Notes: generated by a model not told the origin, from the letters alone. A stretch of DNA of 64,000 nucleotides from Allosaccharopolyspora coralli (GCF_009664835.1 NZ_CP045929.1:2046001-2110000); one strand, 5' to 3'. Shown: positions 8,636-18,254, counted from the first letter of the stretch. Program-made: numbers and translations.

Positions 8636-9576
8636 TGACCACGGCATCGCCCCCGCGTTCGTACGCGGACCGGTTGTCGGCTCCGCTGCCGGGTTTCGGC
8701 GACCTGATGCGTCTGATGTGGACGGGTGGGTTCCGGGCGAACGTCGCCGACGTGCACCGGATCCCGGTTGTCCGCAGCGGGCTCCCGGACGCGGAGCCGA
8801 ACACGACCGCGCTCACCTGGGTGGGCCATGCGAGCTACGTGATCCGGCTCGGCGGCGCGACGATGCTCACCGATCCCGTGTGGTCCCACCGGATCCCGGG
8901 TGTGCCGCGCAGGCTCACGCCGCCCGGCGTCGGCTTCGACGAGCTGCCCACTGTGGACGGTGTGCTCGTCAGCCACAACCACTACGACCACCTGGACGCG
9001 CCGACGATCCGCCGGATGCCGCGCGGGACGCCGATGTTGGTGCCCGCCGGTCTCGGACGCTGGTTCCGGCGTCGCGGGTTCACGGACGTCCGCGAACTCG
9101 ACTGGTGGGACTCCACCGAGGTCGCCGGGCACCGTGTCGACTTCGTGCCGTCGCATCATTGGAGCCGACGCAGCGCATGGGACGCGTGCCGGAGCCTGTG
9201 GGGCGGCTGGGTGATCACCGGCGAGAGCGGGGTCCGGGTCTACCACGCGGGCGACAGCGGCTACGGCGACCGATTCGCCGAGATCGGCGAGCGGTTTCCC
9301 GGCATCGACGTGGCCATGCTGCCGATCGGAGCGTACGCGCCGCGCTGGTTCATGCGTTCCGTGCACGTCGATCCGCCCGAGGCGGTGCGCGCGATGCGCG
9401 ACGTCGGTGCCCGGCGGCTCGCGACGATGCACTGGGGCACCTTCGCGCTGAGCCGTGAACCGGTGCTGGAACCACTGGACTGGGTTCGCCAGGCGTGGCA
9501 AGAGGCCGGGCTGCCGCGACGGGACCTGTGGGACCTCGCCGTCGGCGAGACTCGCACCCTCTCCGACGGCGACTGA
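8635..9576 (+). CDS. Metallo-beta-lactamase-fold hydrolase (UlaG/NAPE-PLD-like)
   Basis: Protein of 313 residues with the metallo-beta-lactamase fold of the L-ascorbate-6-phosphate lactonase / NAPE-PLD type. The metal ligands are visible: SHNHYDHLD gives HxHxDH, followed by HHWSRRS and HAGDSGYGD, with HWGTF near the end. The enzymes of this group hydrolyse varied phosphoesters or lactones, so the substrate cannot be assigned. The ATG at 8635 overlaps the previous stop by one base, so it is co-translated with the DUF3090 and SCO1664 genes. No signal peptide is apparent. Confidence 0.88.
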   Translation: MTTASPPRSYADRLSAPLPGFGDLMRLMWTGGFRANVADVHRIPVVRSGLPDAEPNTTALTWVGHASYVIRLGGATMLTDPVWSHRIPGVPRRLTPPGVGFDELPTVDGVLVSHNHYDHLDAPTIRRMPRGTPMLVPAGLGRWFRRRGFTDVRELDWWDSTEVAGHRVDFVPSHHWSRRSAWDACRSLWGGWVITGESGVRVYHAGDSGYGDRFAEIGERFPGIDVAMLPIGAYAPRWFMRSVHVDPPEAVRAMRDVGARRLATMHWGTFALSREPVLEPLDWVRQAWQEAGLPRRDLWDLAVGETRTLSDGD

Positions 9577-9599
9577 GGCCGGTTCTTCCCCGGCGGGAG

Positions 9600-9660
9600 A
9601 CTCAGAGTGCATGTGGGCGGTACCGGAGCACCGACCCGAGTTCCACACATGTCCTCTCAG
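9600..9660. repeat. Dispersed palindromic repeat in a convergent junction
   Basis: Contains GCGGTACCGGAGCACCGACC, then GAGTTCCACACATGTCCTCTC, a variant of the element also seen near 26840, 34757, 36120, 46255 and 55045. Outer arms (AGAGTGCATGTGG and CCACACATGTCCTCT) can pair imperfectly. It lies between two genes that converge and may terminate both. Confidence 0.6.
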
Positions 9661-9667
9661 TCTCAGC

Positions 9668-10903
9668 TCAGATCAACGCCTGATAGACGAGGGCGCGCAG
9701 GCGAGGACGAATCGGCAGCGGGTGTGCCGGGATGAGCTGCGTCATGAACACCACGGACAGGTCCTCGGCCGGGTCGACCCAGAACGCCGTGCTCGCCAGA
9801 CCACCCCACGACAGCTCTCCGGGCGTGGAGACGACCTTCGCGTCGGCGGGGTCCTCGACGACGGCGAACCCGAGCCCGAAGCCCTTACCCGCCTGGGCGT
9901 CCTCGGAGAACGAGCCGAGCCCGATCCGGTCGATGTGTTCGTGGCCGGGAAGATGGTTGCGCGTCATGTAGCGGAACGTGCGGCTGCCCAGCAGGCGCAC
10001 GCCGTCGAGCGTGCCTTCGCCTTGCAGCATCCGCAGAAAGCGAAGGTAGTCGTGCGCGGTGGACACCAGTCCACCACCACCGGAAGGAGCCGTGGGCGGC
10101 ACGAGCGCCCCGCGCGCGAGCTTGCTCGGTGCGAACGTCCCGTCCAGGCCGGCGGCGTAGAGCGAGGCCAACCGGTCCTGGTGTTCGGGCGGGACGTGGA
10201 AGCCGGTGTCGTGCATCCCGAGCGGATCCAGGATGCGGTTGCGGAAGAACTCGTCCAGCGACTGACCGGAGACCACTTCGATGACCCGCCCCAGCACGTC
10301 GGTGGCGATCCCGTAGCTGAACGCCGTGCCCGGCTCGGCGATCAGCGGCAGTCTCGCCCACTGTGCGCACGACTCGGCCAGGGTGGCGCCGTGCGGGGTC
10401 GGCATCTCGAAGCCGTGCGCCCGGTAGAGCTCGTCCACCGGGTGCAGGCGGTTGAATCCGTAGGTCAGTCCGGCGGTGTGGGTGAGCAAATGCCAGATCC
10501 GCATCGGTTCCGATGCCGGCCGGGTCTGAGGGATCCGCGCCGAGCCCCCGACGAAGACCTCCGGCTTCGCGAATTCGGGGAGGTAGTCCGACACCGGATC
10601 CGTGAGTTCGAGCTGGCCCTCTTCGTAGAGCATCATCGCCGCGACGGAGGTGATCGGTTTCGTCATCGAGTAGATACGGAAGAGGGTGTCGTTCTCCACC
10701 GGATCGGACGCCTCGACGTTGCGCATGCCGTAGGTCGACAAGTGCGCGACCTTGCCGTGCCGCGCGACGAGCACGAGCCATCCGGGCAGCGTGCCGTCGT
10801 CGACGAAGCGAGCGAGGCCTTTGTCGAGCCGCGCGAGACGGTCCGAGTCGAGTCCGACCGACTCCGGGTCCACCTGGCCGATTCCGCTGTGCGCCGTGCT
10901 CAT
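9668..10903 (-). CDS. Serine hydrolase, beta-lactamase/esterase family (class C-like)
   Basis: Protein of 411 residues of the serine-type beta-lactamase/penicillin-binding-protein-like esterase family. The SxxK motif is SMTKPIT, and the second motif region is FSYGIATDVLGRVIE. No signal peptide or membrane segment is seen, so it is probably a cytoplasmic esterase or lipase-like enzyme (EstB/LipL type) rather than an antibiotic-degrading enzyme. The ATG at 10903 has a strong ribosome-binding site (GAGGAG, about 7 nt away), which decides the start although the frame is open to 11008. Confidence 0.86.
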   Translation of the reverse strand: MSTAHSGIGQVDPESVGLDSDRLARLDKGLARFVDDGTLPGWLVLVARHGKVAHLSTYGMRNVEASDPVENDTLFRIYSMTKPITSVAAMMLYEEGQLELTDPVSDYLPEFAKPEVFVGGSARIPQTRPASEPMRIWHLLTHTAGLTYGFNRLHPVDELYRAHGFEMPTPHGATLAESCAQWARLPLIAEPGTAFSYGIATDVLGRVIEVVSGQSLDEFFRNRILDPLGMHDTGFHVPPEHQDRLASLYAAGLDGTFAPSKLARGALVPPTAPSGGGGLVSTAHDYLRFLRMLQGEGTLDGVRLLGSRTFRYMTRNHLPGHEHIDRIGLGSFSEDAQAGKGFGLGFAVVEDPADAKVVSTPGELSWGGLASTAFWVDPAEDLSVVFMTQLIPAHPLPIRPRLRALVYQALI

Positions 10904-10967
10904 CCGTGTCCTCCTCGTCGCGGTCCGCCCTGACTTCATACCGTCGCGCCCCACGCCGAGGCCAGCA

Positions 10968-11009
10968 CGTGAGCCTTTTTGGTGGCTATGGGCACCAAAA
11001 AGGCTCACG
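10968..11009. repeat. Perfect palindrome, 17-bp arms (GAGCCTTTTTGGTG type)
   Basis: Arms CGTGAGCCTTTTTGGTG and CACCAAAAAGGCTCACG are perfectly complementary around an 8-nt loop (GCTATGGG). A close relative lies at 20607-20652. This copy lies between divergent genes, not at a gene 3' end. It could stop antisense transcription or be a mobile palindromic repeat. Confidence 0.85.
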
Positions 11010-11080
11010 CGCTCTTTCTACTGGACGGATCGCGCCGGTGCCGCGCACGGTTCCGGACGGCGAGCACCCGAACGCGGCGG

Positions 11081-11086
11081 TAGCGT
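11081..11086 (+). promoter_or_regulatory. -10 element of a leaderless promoter for the MoxR-type gene
   Basis: TAGCGT fits TANNNT and ends 7 nt before GTG 11094, so transcription probably starts at or next to the start codon. Confidence 0.45.
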
Positions 11087-11093
11087 CGGGCGA

Positions 11094-12497
11094 GTGACGG
11101 CTCATCCAGCGCCACCGCCGGGACTTCCCACGACGGCAGGCGAATTGCGATCGCACGGATACCCACCGCGCAGCGTCAGGACCGAAGTCCGGCAGAACCT
11201 GCTGACCGCACTACGGTGCGGGGGCGAGTTGTGGGACGGCATGGTCGGGTTCGACCGCACGGTGCTGCCGCAGCTGGAACGGGCTCTGCTCGCCGGGCAC
11301 GACGTCGTCCTGCTCGGCGAGCGCGGCCAGGGCAAGACCCGGCTGTTGCGGAGTCTGACCGAGCTGCTCGACGAATGGACGCCGGTGATCGAGGGCGCCG
11401 AACTCGACGAGCATCCGCTGCAACCGATCACCCCCGTCTCGCTGCGGCGCGCGCGAGAACTCGGGGACGATCTCCCGGTGCAGTGGCGGCACCGCGAGGA
11501 TCGTTACGTCGAGAAGCTCGCGACACCGGACACCGCGGTCGGCGACCTCATCGGCGACGTCGACCCGGTGAAGGTGGCCGAGGGTCGCTCGCTCGGCGAC
11601 CCGGAGACCATCCATTTCGGACTGGTTCCGCGAGCGCACCGGGGGATCGTCACCCTCAACGAACTGCCCGACCTCGCCGAGCGCATCCAGGTCGCGTTGC
11701 TCAACGTCATGGAGGAACGCGACATCCAGGTGCGCGGGTACAGTCTGCGGCTGCCGCTGGACGTGTTGCTGGTCGCCACGGCCAACCCCGAGGACTACAC
11801 GAACCGGGGCCGGATCATCACCCCGCTCAAGGACCGGTTCGGCGCGGAGATCCGCACCCACTATCCGACGGACCTCGATGACGAGATCGCGCTGGTGCGC
11901 CAGGAAGCCGAGCTGGAAGCCGAGGTGGGCGACCACCTGGTCGAGGTCCTCGCCCGCTTCGTCGCGCACCTCCGCGAATCCTCGTCCGTCGACCAGCGTT
12001 CCGGCGTCTCGGCCCGGTTCGCCATAGCGGCCGCGGAAACGGTGTCGGCCGCCGCAATCCACCGTGCGGCGATCACCGGCGAGGACCCGGCGGTGGCGCG
12101 GCCGATCGACCTCGACGCCGTCGCCCCGGTGCTGCGCGGCAAGCTGGAGTTCGAGGCAGGGGAGGAGGGGCGCGAGGACGAGGTCCTCGGCTACCTGCTG
12201 CGACGCTCGATCGCCGACACCGCGCGGCATCACCTCGCCGGACTGGACTTGCAGTCCCTCGCCGACGTCGTCGCCGAAGGCCACCCCGTCGCGACCGGCG
12301 AAGGAATTCCGGCGCCCGAGGTACTGGGCGCGCTGCCGGAGGTACCTGTGCTGCACGAGGTGGCGGAGCGGCTCGACGTCCGCCCCGACGACCCGCCGGG
12401 CCACATCGCCTCCGCCGTCGAACTGGCCTTGGAATCGCTGTACCTGACGAGGAAACTGGGCAAGGACGTCGACCAGGAACGGTCCGTCTACGGCTGA
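11094..12497 (+). CDS. MoxR / magnesium-chelatase-like AAA+ ATPase
   Basis: Protein of 467 residues. The Walker A region is LLGERGQGKTRLL, and the fold is that of MoxR and magnesium-chelatase ChlI ATPases (NELPDLAERIQVALLNVMEE as the Walker B/sensor region, VATANPEDYTNRGRI as sensor 1). It is followed by a VWA-domain protein. MoxR-VWA pairs are thought to act as metal-loading or complex-maturing chaperones; the target is unknown. The M. tuberculosis counterparts are probably Rv0958 and Rv0959. The start is GTG 11094, supported by the TAGCGT hexamer just upstream. Confidence 0.88.
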   Translation: MTAHPAPPPGLPTTAGELRSHGYPPRSVRTEVRQNLLTALRCGGELWDGMVGFDRTVLPQLERALLAGHDVVLLGERGQGKTRLLRSLTELLDEWTPVIEGAELDEHPLQPITPVSLRRARELGDDLPVQWRHREDRYVEKLATPDTAVGDLIGDVDPVKVAEGRSLGDPETIHFGLVPRAHRGIVTLNELPDLAERIQVALLNVMEERDIQVRGYSLRLPLDVLLVATANPEDYTNRGRIITPLKDRFGAEIRTHYPTDLDDEIALVRQEAELEAEVGDHLVEVLARFVAHLRESSSVDQRSGVSARFAIAAAETVSAAAIHRAAITGEDPAVARPIDLDAVAPVLRGKLEFEAGEEGREDEVLGYLLRRSIADTARHHLAGLDLQSLADVVAEGHPVATGEGIPAPEVLGALPEVPVLHEVAERLDVRPDDPPGHIASAVELALESLYLTRKLGKDVDQERSVYG

Positions 12498-12524
12498 CGT
12501 CGACCCCGGTCGGGGAGGGGGCCT

Positions 12525-14495
12525 GTGGTGAACCCTGGATCACGTCGCTACCGGTACGGCGCGTGGCACGGCGGAGCCGACCCGCTGGCTCCGCCGGTGG
12601 ATCTGCGCGCCGCCGTCGACGAGATCGGCCGCGAAGTGATGGAAGGGGCCTCGCCCCGATCGGCTCTCGACGAGGTGCTGCGCACCGGCACCGGCGACAC
12701 GACCGGGCTCGACGAGCTGACCCGACGCCTGTGGCAGCGTCGCAGTGAGTTGCAACGCCGGCATCGGCTCGACGGCACGCTGCAGCAGGTGCGGGAGTTG
12801 CTCGACCGTGCGGTGGAACAGGAACGCGTGGCGCTCGCGGCCGAGGACGGCGACGACGCCCGGTTCCGCGAGCTGCAGATGGACGCACTCCCGACGGACA
12901 CCGCCGGTGCCGTGGACGAACTCGGGAACTACGACTGGCACTCGCCCGAGGCCCGCCGGACGTTCGAGGAGATCCAGCGGCTGATGGGGTCGCAACTCGT
13001 GCAGCAGCGCTTCGAGGGCATGAAGGACGCGCTGCGCGAGGCCACGCCGGAGGATGCCGAGCAGGTTCGCAGGATGCTCGACGACCTCAACGACCTGCTG
13101 GCCGCCCACGCGCGCGGTGACGAGGACGTCACGGAGCGGTTCGAGAACTTCATGGCCGAACACGGCGAGTTCTTTCCCGAGAACCCGCGCGACGTCGACG
13201 AGCTGATCGACGTGCTCGCGGCGCGTTCCGCTGCCGCACAACGGGTTCTCAACTCGATGTCCGACGAGCAGCGTGGCGAGCTCGCCTCGTTGTCGCAGCA
13301 GGCTTTCGGGGATCCACGGATCTCGGAGGCCATGCAGCGGATGGACGAGCAACTCCGGGGGCTTCGTCCGGGGGAGGATTGGTCCGGGCGCGGCCGGTTC
13401 CGTGGCGAGCAGCCGATGGGACTGGCCGAGGCGACCGGGGCGATGCGGGAACTCGGGGAGATGGACCGGCTCGCCGAACAGCTCGCCCAGGGGTATCCCG
13501 GTGCACACCTGGAGGACATCGACCTGGAGGCGCTGGAGCGGCAACTCGGCGAGCGAGCCGTGACCGACGCACGCCGATTGCGGGAGTTGGAGGAGCAACT
13601 CCGGCGTCAGGGGATGATCGAACGCACGCCGGACGGGTCGCTGCGGCTGAGTCCCCGCGCGTTGCGCAGGCTCGGGGAGACGGCGCTGCGTTCGGCGCTG
13701 GGGCGCAGCTCACGGCTCGGTGAACGAGCGACCGACCGCGCCGGGGCCGCAGGGGAGCGAACCGGCAGCACCCGGCCGTGGAACTTCGGGGACAGCGAAC
13801 CGTGGGAGGCCACGAGCACCGTTCGCAACGCGATCCTGCGTCGGGCGGGAGAGCATGCGGCGGGGCTGCCGTCCTCGACGCTCGAGCTGGAGGACCTCGA
13901 AGTCGCCGAGACCGAGCACCGTTCCCGGGCTGCGGTGGCGTTGTGTGTGGACACCTCGTGGTCGATGGTGCAGGACGGCCGGTGGGTGCCGATGAAGCGC
14001 ACCGCGCTCGCGCTGCACCACCTCATCAGTACCCGGTACCGTTCGGATTCGCTGCAACTCGTCACCTTCGGCCGCTACGCCTCCACAGTGGAGCTCGGGG
14101 ATCTCGCGGCACTCGAAGGAACCTGGGAGCAGGGCACCAATCTGCACCATGCCTTGCTGCTCGCCGGCAGGCACCTGCGTCGCGAGTCCGACGCGCAGCC
14201 GGTCGTGCTGGTGGTCACCGACGGCGAACCGACGGCGCATCTGGATCCGGAGGGCACGGCCGCCTTTCACTATCCACCGAGCCAGCGCACTCTACGCGTC
14301 ACCCTGTCCGAAGTGGACGCGTTGGCTGGGTTGGGGACGGCGTTGAGCGTGTTCATGCTCGGCGACGACGAGCGTCTCGCCGCGTTCGTCGACATCCTCG
14401 CCCGGCGCGGCGGGGGACGGGTGATCGCTCCCAGCGCGGACGGACTCGACACCGCCGTCGTCAGCGACTACCTGAGGTCCCGGCATTCCCGGTGA
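12525..14495 (+). CDS. VWA-domain protein, partner of the MoxR-type ATPase
   Basis: Protein of 656 residues. The N-terminal two-thirds is helical and rich in Glu, Arg and Leu. The C-terminal von Willebrand A domain has the metal-ion-dependent adhesion motif DTSWSM (DxSxS), followed by GTNLHHAL and VTDGEPTAHL, giving the expected Thr and Asp ligands. GTG occurs at 12525 and 12528; a purine-rich ribosome site (GGGGAGGGGG, 12511-12520) serves either. It starts 27 nt after the ATPase stop, so they form one unit. The substrate of the pair is not known. Confidence 0.88.
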   Translation: MVNPGSRRYRYGAWHGGADPLAPPVDLRAAVDEIGREVMEGASPRSALDEVLRTGTGDTTGLDELTRRLWQRRSELQRRHRLDGTLQQVRELLDRAVEQERVALAAEDGDDARFRELQMDALPTDTAGAVDELGNYDWHSPEARRTFEEIQRLMGSQLVQQRFEGMKDALREATPEDAEQVRRMLDDLNDLLAAHARGDEDVTERFENFMAEHGEFFPENPRDVDELIDVLAARSAAAQRVLNSMSDEQRGELASLSQQAFGDPRISEAMQRMDEQLRGLRPGEDWSGRGRFRGEQPMGLAEATGAMRELGEMDRLAEQLAQGYPGAHLEDIDLEALERQLGERAVTDARRLRELEEQLRRQGMIERTPDGSLRLSPRALRRLGETALRSALGRSSRLGERATDRAGAAGERTGSTRPWNFGDSEPWEATSTVRNAILRRAGEHAAGLPSSTLELEDLEVAETEHRSRAAVALCVDTSWSMVQDGRWVPMKRTALALHHLISTRYRSDSLQLVTFGRYASTVELGDLAALEGTWEQGTNLHHALLLAGRHLRRESDAQPVVLVVTDGEPTAHLDPEGTAAFHYPPSQRTLRVTLSEVDALAGLGTALSVFMLGDDERLAAFVDILARRGGGRVIAPSADGLDTAVVSDYLRSRHSR

Positions 14496-14796
14496 CGCCT
14501 ACGCTTTTCGGTAACGGAAACTCGACATTCCGATGCCGAGGCGGGAAACACCAGGAGAATCGTCGGGTTTCGCTTCGTCGGTCGTGCGATTGAAGAATTG
14601 ACGGAGTCTCGGTTCCGGTCGGCTGAACAGCGACGAACGGAGTTCTCCTGCGATTCCGGATCTCGCGCGAAATTGTCGCCTCGACCGTGTGCGCGAGCGT
14701 TCGGATTCTCACGGCGGCGGACCGGAGGCTTCGGAGGCGGTGTCGCTGTCCTCACCTCGCGGCGCCGCCGGTCCGGGGACGTCTAAAGTCGGGTGC
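14496..14796. other. Gene-free stretch upstream of mshC
   Basis: About 300 bases with lower GC than the neighbouring genes. No coding region or riboswitch was recognised. Its 3' end carries the likely mshC promoter (TAAAGT, 14784-14789). Confidence 0.5.
14784..14789 (+). promoter_or_regulatory. -10 element of the mshC promoter (leaderless)
   Basis: TAAAGT fits TANNNT and lies 7 nt before the ATG at 14797. There is no ribosome-binding site, consistent with a leaderless message. Confidence 0.5.
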
Positions 14797-16035
14797 ATGC
14801 AGCCCTGGTTGTCCACCCCGGTTCCGAAGGTGCCCGGCACAGCACACCCGCTCCGCATGCTCGACACCGCGACCGGCGAGACCCGCCCGACCGCGAGCGC
14901 GCAGCAGGCTCGGATGTACGTGTGCGGCATCACCCCGTACGACGCGACCCACCTCGGTCATGCCGCCACCTACGTGGCGTTCGACCTGGTGTACCGGATC
15001 TGGCTGGACAACGGCCACGACGTCGAATATGTGCAGAACGTCACCGACATCGACGATCCGCTGCTGGAGCGGGCGGAACGCGACGGTGAGGACTGGCAGG
15101 TCCTCGCCGAACGCGAGGTCGCGCTCTTCCGGGACGACATGCAGGCGTTGCGAGTCTTGCCGCCGACGTACTTCGTGGGTGCCGTCGAGGCGATGGATGC
15201 CATCTCGGCGGCCGTGGTGCGGCTCTTGGAGTCGGGAGCGGCTTACCGGCTCGACGACGAGTACCCGGACGTCTACTTCCGGCACGACGCCACCGGCCGG
15301 TTCGGCTACGAGTCGAACTACGACGCCGAGACGATGCACGCCTTTTTCGCCGAGCGTGGTGGCGATCCGGAGCGGCAGGGCAAGGAACACCCGCTCGACG
15401 CGCTGCTGTGGCGCAGCGCTCGGGAGGGCGAGCCCTCGTGGGAGTCGCCGCTGGGCAGGGGCAGGCCAGGATGGCACCTCGAGTGCTCGGTCATCGCGCT
15501 CGACCGGCTCGGTAGCGGGTTCGACCTCCAGGGCGGCGGCTCGGATCTGATCTTCCCGCACCACGAGTTCAGTGCGGCGCACGGTGAGGCGCTGACCGGT
15601 GAGTACCCCTTCGCCCGGAACTACGTGCACGCGGGCATGATCGGCCTCGACGGCGAGAAGATGTCGAAGTCGAAGGGCAACCTGGTCATCGTCTCGCAAC
15701 TGCGGGCGGACCGGGTCGACCCGATGGCGGTGCGGCTCGGGCTGCTGGACGGGCACTACCGCACCGACCGGTCCTGGACGGCCGACGTGCTCACCACCGG
15801 TGCGGCTCGCTTGGCGCGCTGGAGCGAAGCGGTCGCCCTCGACTCCGGCCCGGACCCCGCCGACACGCTCGCTCGGATCCGGGAGCGCCTCTCCGACGAC
15901 CTCGACTCGGCGGGCGCGTTGCGCGCGGTGGACGACTGGGTCGAGCGGGCATTGCGCGGCGAGGGCGACGACTGGGAAGCGCCGAGCGCGGTCCGGGCCG
16001 CCGTGGACGCGTTGCTGGGGGTCTCGCTCAAATAG
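14797..16035 (+). CDS. mshC: L-cysteine:GlcN-Ins ligase (mycothiol biosynthesis)
   Basis: MshC joins L-cysteine to 1-D-myo-inosityl 2-amino-2-deoxy-alpha-D-glucopyranoside using ATP, the third enzymatic step of mycothiol synthesis in the cytoplasm. The 412-residue protein is a cysteinyl-tRNA-synthetase paralogue without the tRNA-binding end. The signatures are the HIGH-like THLGHA, the KMSKS loop [10 protein letters not shown] and zinc ligands in [15 protein letters not shown] and FPHHEFS. The length matches the family. It is preceded by the DUF3090/SCO1664 block, as in other actinobacteria. The start is the ATG at 14797, with a likely leaderless promoter. Confidence 0.96.
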   Translation: MQPWLSTPVPKVPGTAHPLRMLDTATGETRPTASAQQARMYVCGITPYDATHLGHAATYVAFDLVYRIWLDNGHDVEYVQNVTDIDDPLLERAERDGEDWQVLAEREVALFRDDMQALRVLPPTYFVGAVEAMDAISAAVVRLLESGAAYRLDDEYPDVYFRHDATGRFGYESNYDAETMHAFFAERGGDPERQGKEHPLDALLWRSAREGEPSWESPLGRGRPGWHLECSVIALDRLGSGFDLQGGGSDLIFPHHEFSAAHGEALTGEYPFARNYVHAGMIGLDGEKMSKSKGNLVIVSQLRADRVDPMAVRLGLLDGHYRTDRSWTADVLTTGAARLARWSEAVALDSGPDPADTLARIRERLSDDLDSAGALRAVDDWVERALRGEGDDWEAPSAVRAAVDALLGVSLK

Positions 16036-16540
16036 CCGAGGCCCTCTTTCCTTACTCGCGTCGAGTGTTCGCAGGCCGAACTGACTCGGACTCGGAGTCG
16101 GGTTCGGGCGAGTTCGCGCGGGGCAGTGCCGAAATGGCCGGGGTGTTCTTCGTCCTGCGGAACGCGCCCTCGATGATCGTGATCCTGCGCACTGGCGACC
16201 GTGCGTTGACGCCGGGACACCCGATCGGAGGGGTCGTACCCACGGTGCTACGCTTCGTGTTGATCAACTAGATCAGCGCAGGTGCGGCAACGCCATGAGG
16301 TGATCCTTCGGCCGAGTGAGCCGTCGTCCGGTCACTGTCTGCTCAATGCTTTTCGGGCGTTCCGTCCGAGCACGGAGGAACGGGTTCGCGGGTACCGCTG
16401 AATGGGCATTCGGTACGCAGTGTCGAATGTGTCGTTTCCGCTCCTGCGTCTCATGGACTTTCCCCGGGTGGTCTGGTTTGATCCCGGGCCATGACTCCGC
16501 ACGAACCCCGAAACAACGTGCGCGCGAATGCTGAGGTGAC
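16036..16540. other. Gene-free stretch between mshC and the conservon
   Basis: About 500 bases. A palindromic run (GACTCGGACTCGGAGTC, 16083-16099) may terminate mshC. A short inverted repeat, TGATC and GATCA around AACTA, lies near 16261-16276. A 68-codon frame at 16065-16271 has no ribosome site and no recognisable features, so it is not called. The conservon promoter must lie in the 3' part, but no clear element was found. Confidence 0.5.
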
Positions 16541-17797
16541 ATGGTGACGCGTGTCCGGGAGATGCTCGAACGCTCCCGCAGATCCCTGCTGGAAGGACCC
16601 GCACGACAACGGTGGGAAGGCCCCGCCAGACAGCTGTTCGAACGGTCCCGCGCCACGGTCGCTCAGCTGGTCGGTACGTCCGCGACCGCACCGACGCCGT
16701 CCCAGGACGTGCTCTCCGGTGTCTGTTCCAGTGTGTCGCTGCGTGACCTCAACCTCGTCGACTCGCTGCTGGAGCAGCTGGAGTCGATGGAAGCAAACGA
16801 GGACGACCCCGACGCCCTCGCCCAGCTCTACAAACTGGACCACCTCGCCACCCGGCTGCGCCGCAACGCCGAAAACCTCCGTGTGCTCGCCGGCCGGGAA
16901 GCGGGCGGTGGCGCCGGCGAGACCTCCACCCTCGTCGACGTGATCCGCGCAGGCATGTCGTCCATCGAGCACTACTCCCGTGTGCAGCTCGGGCGTACCG
17001 CCACACTCGGCGTGGTCGGTTTCGCCGCCGACGACGTGAGCCGGATGCTCTCGGAGCTGCTGGACAACGCCACCACGCACTCGCCGCCGACATCGCAGGT
17101 CACCGTCAGCGCACATCTGACCGAGCAGGGCAGCGTGATGGTGCGCATCGAGGATTCCGGGATCGGGCTGCCCGCCGCGCGCCTGTCCGCGCTCAACGAG
17201 CGGCTCGCCAGCGCGCCGGTGCTCGACCGCAACGCGGTGCAACACATGGGCCTGGCCGTGGTGCGCAGGCTCGCCCACCGTCACGGTGTCCGGGTGTGGC
17301 TCGCGCGCAGAGCTCCGCACGGCACCACCGCCTCCGTCCTGCTGCCACCGGCACTGGTCCACGACGCACCTGCCGTGAACCGGCCCCGCCGCGGCGAACC
17401 GGAGGCCGCCGAGAAGTCCTCCGCCGCGAGCGCCGAGACCCCACTGCCGCGCCGTGAGCGCACACCCGCGAGCACCAACGGTTCCGGTCACATCGTGGAA
17501 GGGGGGCCGAACCGCAAGGGCACGGTGTTCATCGACCCCAGCACGCTGCAAGACGGTGAGCAGCCGCCGGCGACCACGCCGAACGGACTACCCCGCCGTG
17601 TTCCGCGCAGCCTCAAGGAATCCGCACCCGCCTGGCCGCCCGCCACGCCCGAGACGGCCGAGCGCACCGAGGAACAGGTCCACGAAGGACACGAGCAGCT
17701 CCTCGACGACCTGGACGCGTTCGCCGAGGGCGAGCAAGCTGCCCAGCAGCAATCCGGAGCCGACGACCACCCCACGTCCGAAGGGCATCAACAGTGA
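16541..17797 (+). CDS. Conservon histidine-kinase-like ATPase, short cytosolic form (CvnA-like)
   Basis: First gene of a conservon, a cassette known in actinomycetes that resembles eukaryotic G-protein signalling. The 418-residue product has a dimerisation/phosphoacceptor-like helix (YKLDHLATRLRRNAENL, His101) and a HATPase domain with N-box ELLDNATTH (171-180) and G1 box EDSGIGL (204-210). The C-terminal third is Pro/Glu-rich and disordered. Usual CvnA proteins have a large extracytoplasmic sensor and membrane helices; this one has neither and starts with two copies of EGPARQ (18-32). The ATG has a GAGGTG site. It overlaps cvnB as GTGA. Confidence 0.87.
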   Translation: MVTRVREMLERSRRSLLEGPARQRWEGPARQLFERSRATVAQLVGTSATAPTPSQDVLSGVCSSVSLRDLNLVDSLLEQLESMEANEDDPDALAQLYKLDHLATRLRRNAENLRVLAGREAGGGAGETSTLVDVIRAGMSSIEHYSRVQLGRTATLGVVGFAADDVSRMLSELLDNATTHSPPTSQVTVSAHLTEQGSVMVRIEDSGIGLPAARLSALNERLASAPVLDRNAVQHMGLAVVRRLAHRHGVRVWLARRAPHGTTASVLLPPALVHDAPAVNRPRRGEPEAAEKSSAASAETPLPRRERTPASTNGSGHIVEGGPNRKGTVFIDPSTLQDGEQPPATTPNGLPRRVPRSLKESAPAWPPATPETAERTEEQVHEGHEQLLDDLDAFAEGEQAAQQQSGADDHPTSEGHQQ

Positions 17798-18237
17798 CGG
17801 CCGCCCGAGACATCGAAGGTCCGCAGAATTTCGACTGGCTCGTCGACGACTTCGTCGGACGGGTCCACGGCGTCACCCACGCCTTGATCCTCTCCGCCGA
17901 CGGCCTGCCGCTGGCGGGGTCGTCGACGGTGAGCACCGACGAGGGCGAGCAGCTCGCCGCGATCTCCAGCGGCGTGCTCAGCCTCGCCCACAACGGTGCG
18001 GCGATGTTCGAGAAGGGCACCTGTGAGCAGATCATCATCCGCCTGACCGAGGGCTACTTCCTGTTCATGGGCATCGGCACCGGTGCCGGTCTGGCGGTGC
18101 TCACTTCGTCGGAAGCCCAGATGCGGGTGGTCGCCTACGAGATGACGCAGTTCGTGGAGAACGTCGGTCACGCCTTGACGCCCGAGGTCCGTGCCGATCT
18201 CCGACGGGTCGTCACCGCGCAACGGCCCCGTGACTAA
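17794..18237 (+). CDS. Roadblock/LC7 protein of the conservon (CvnB-like)
   Basis: Roadblock/LC7-family protein of 147 residues, related to MglB and to dynein light-chain regulators of small GTPases. The core FVGRVHGVTHALILSADGLPL is the typical first strand-turn-strand of conservon CvnB proteins. It probably regulates the GTPase of the same cassette or bridges it to the kinase. The GTG start overlaps the cvnA stop. The residues near the C-terminus (TPEVRADLRRVVT) match the usual end of this family. Confidence 0.92.
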   Translation: MTAARDIEGPQNFDWLVDDFVGRVHGVTHALILSADGLPLAGSSTVSTDEGEQLAAISSGVLSLAHNGAAMFEKGTCEQIIIRLTEGYFLFMGIGTGAGLAVLTSSEAQMRVVAYEMTQFVENVGHALTPEVRADLRRVVTAQRPRD

Positions 18238-18254
18238 CCGGTGAAGGAACCCCT

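Noticed and set aside
9668-10903. Antibiotic beta-lactamase
   Set aside because: The SxxK motif is present, but there is no signal peptide, and the sequence is closer to cytoplasmic class-C-like esterases.
14496-14796. A riboswitch or RNA leader upstream of mshC
   Set aside because: No known aptamer pattern was seen, and the TAAAGT hexamer next to the ATG suggests a leaderless message, which leaves no room for one.
16065-16271. A 68-codon frame between mshC and the conservon
   Set aside because: No ribosome site, no promoter hexamer, no recognisable motif; composition is like other noncoding frames here.
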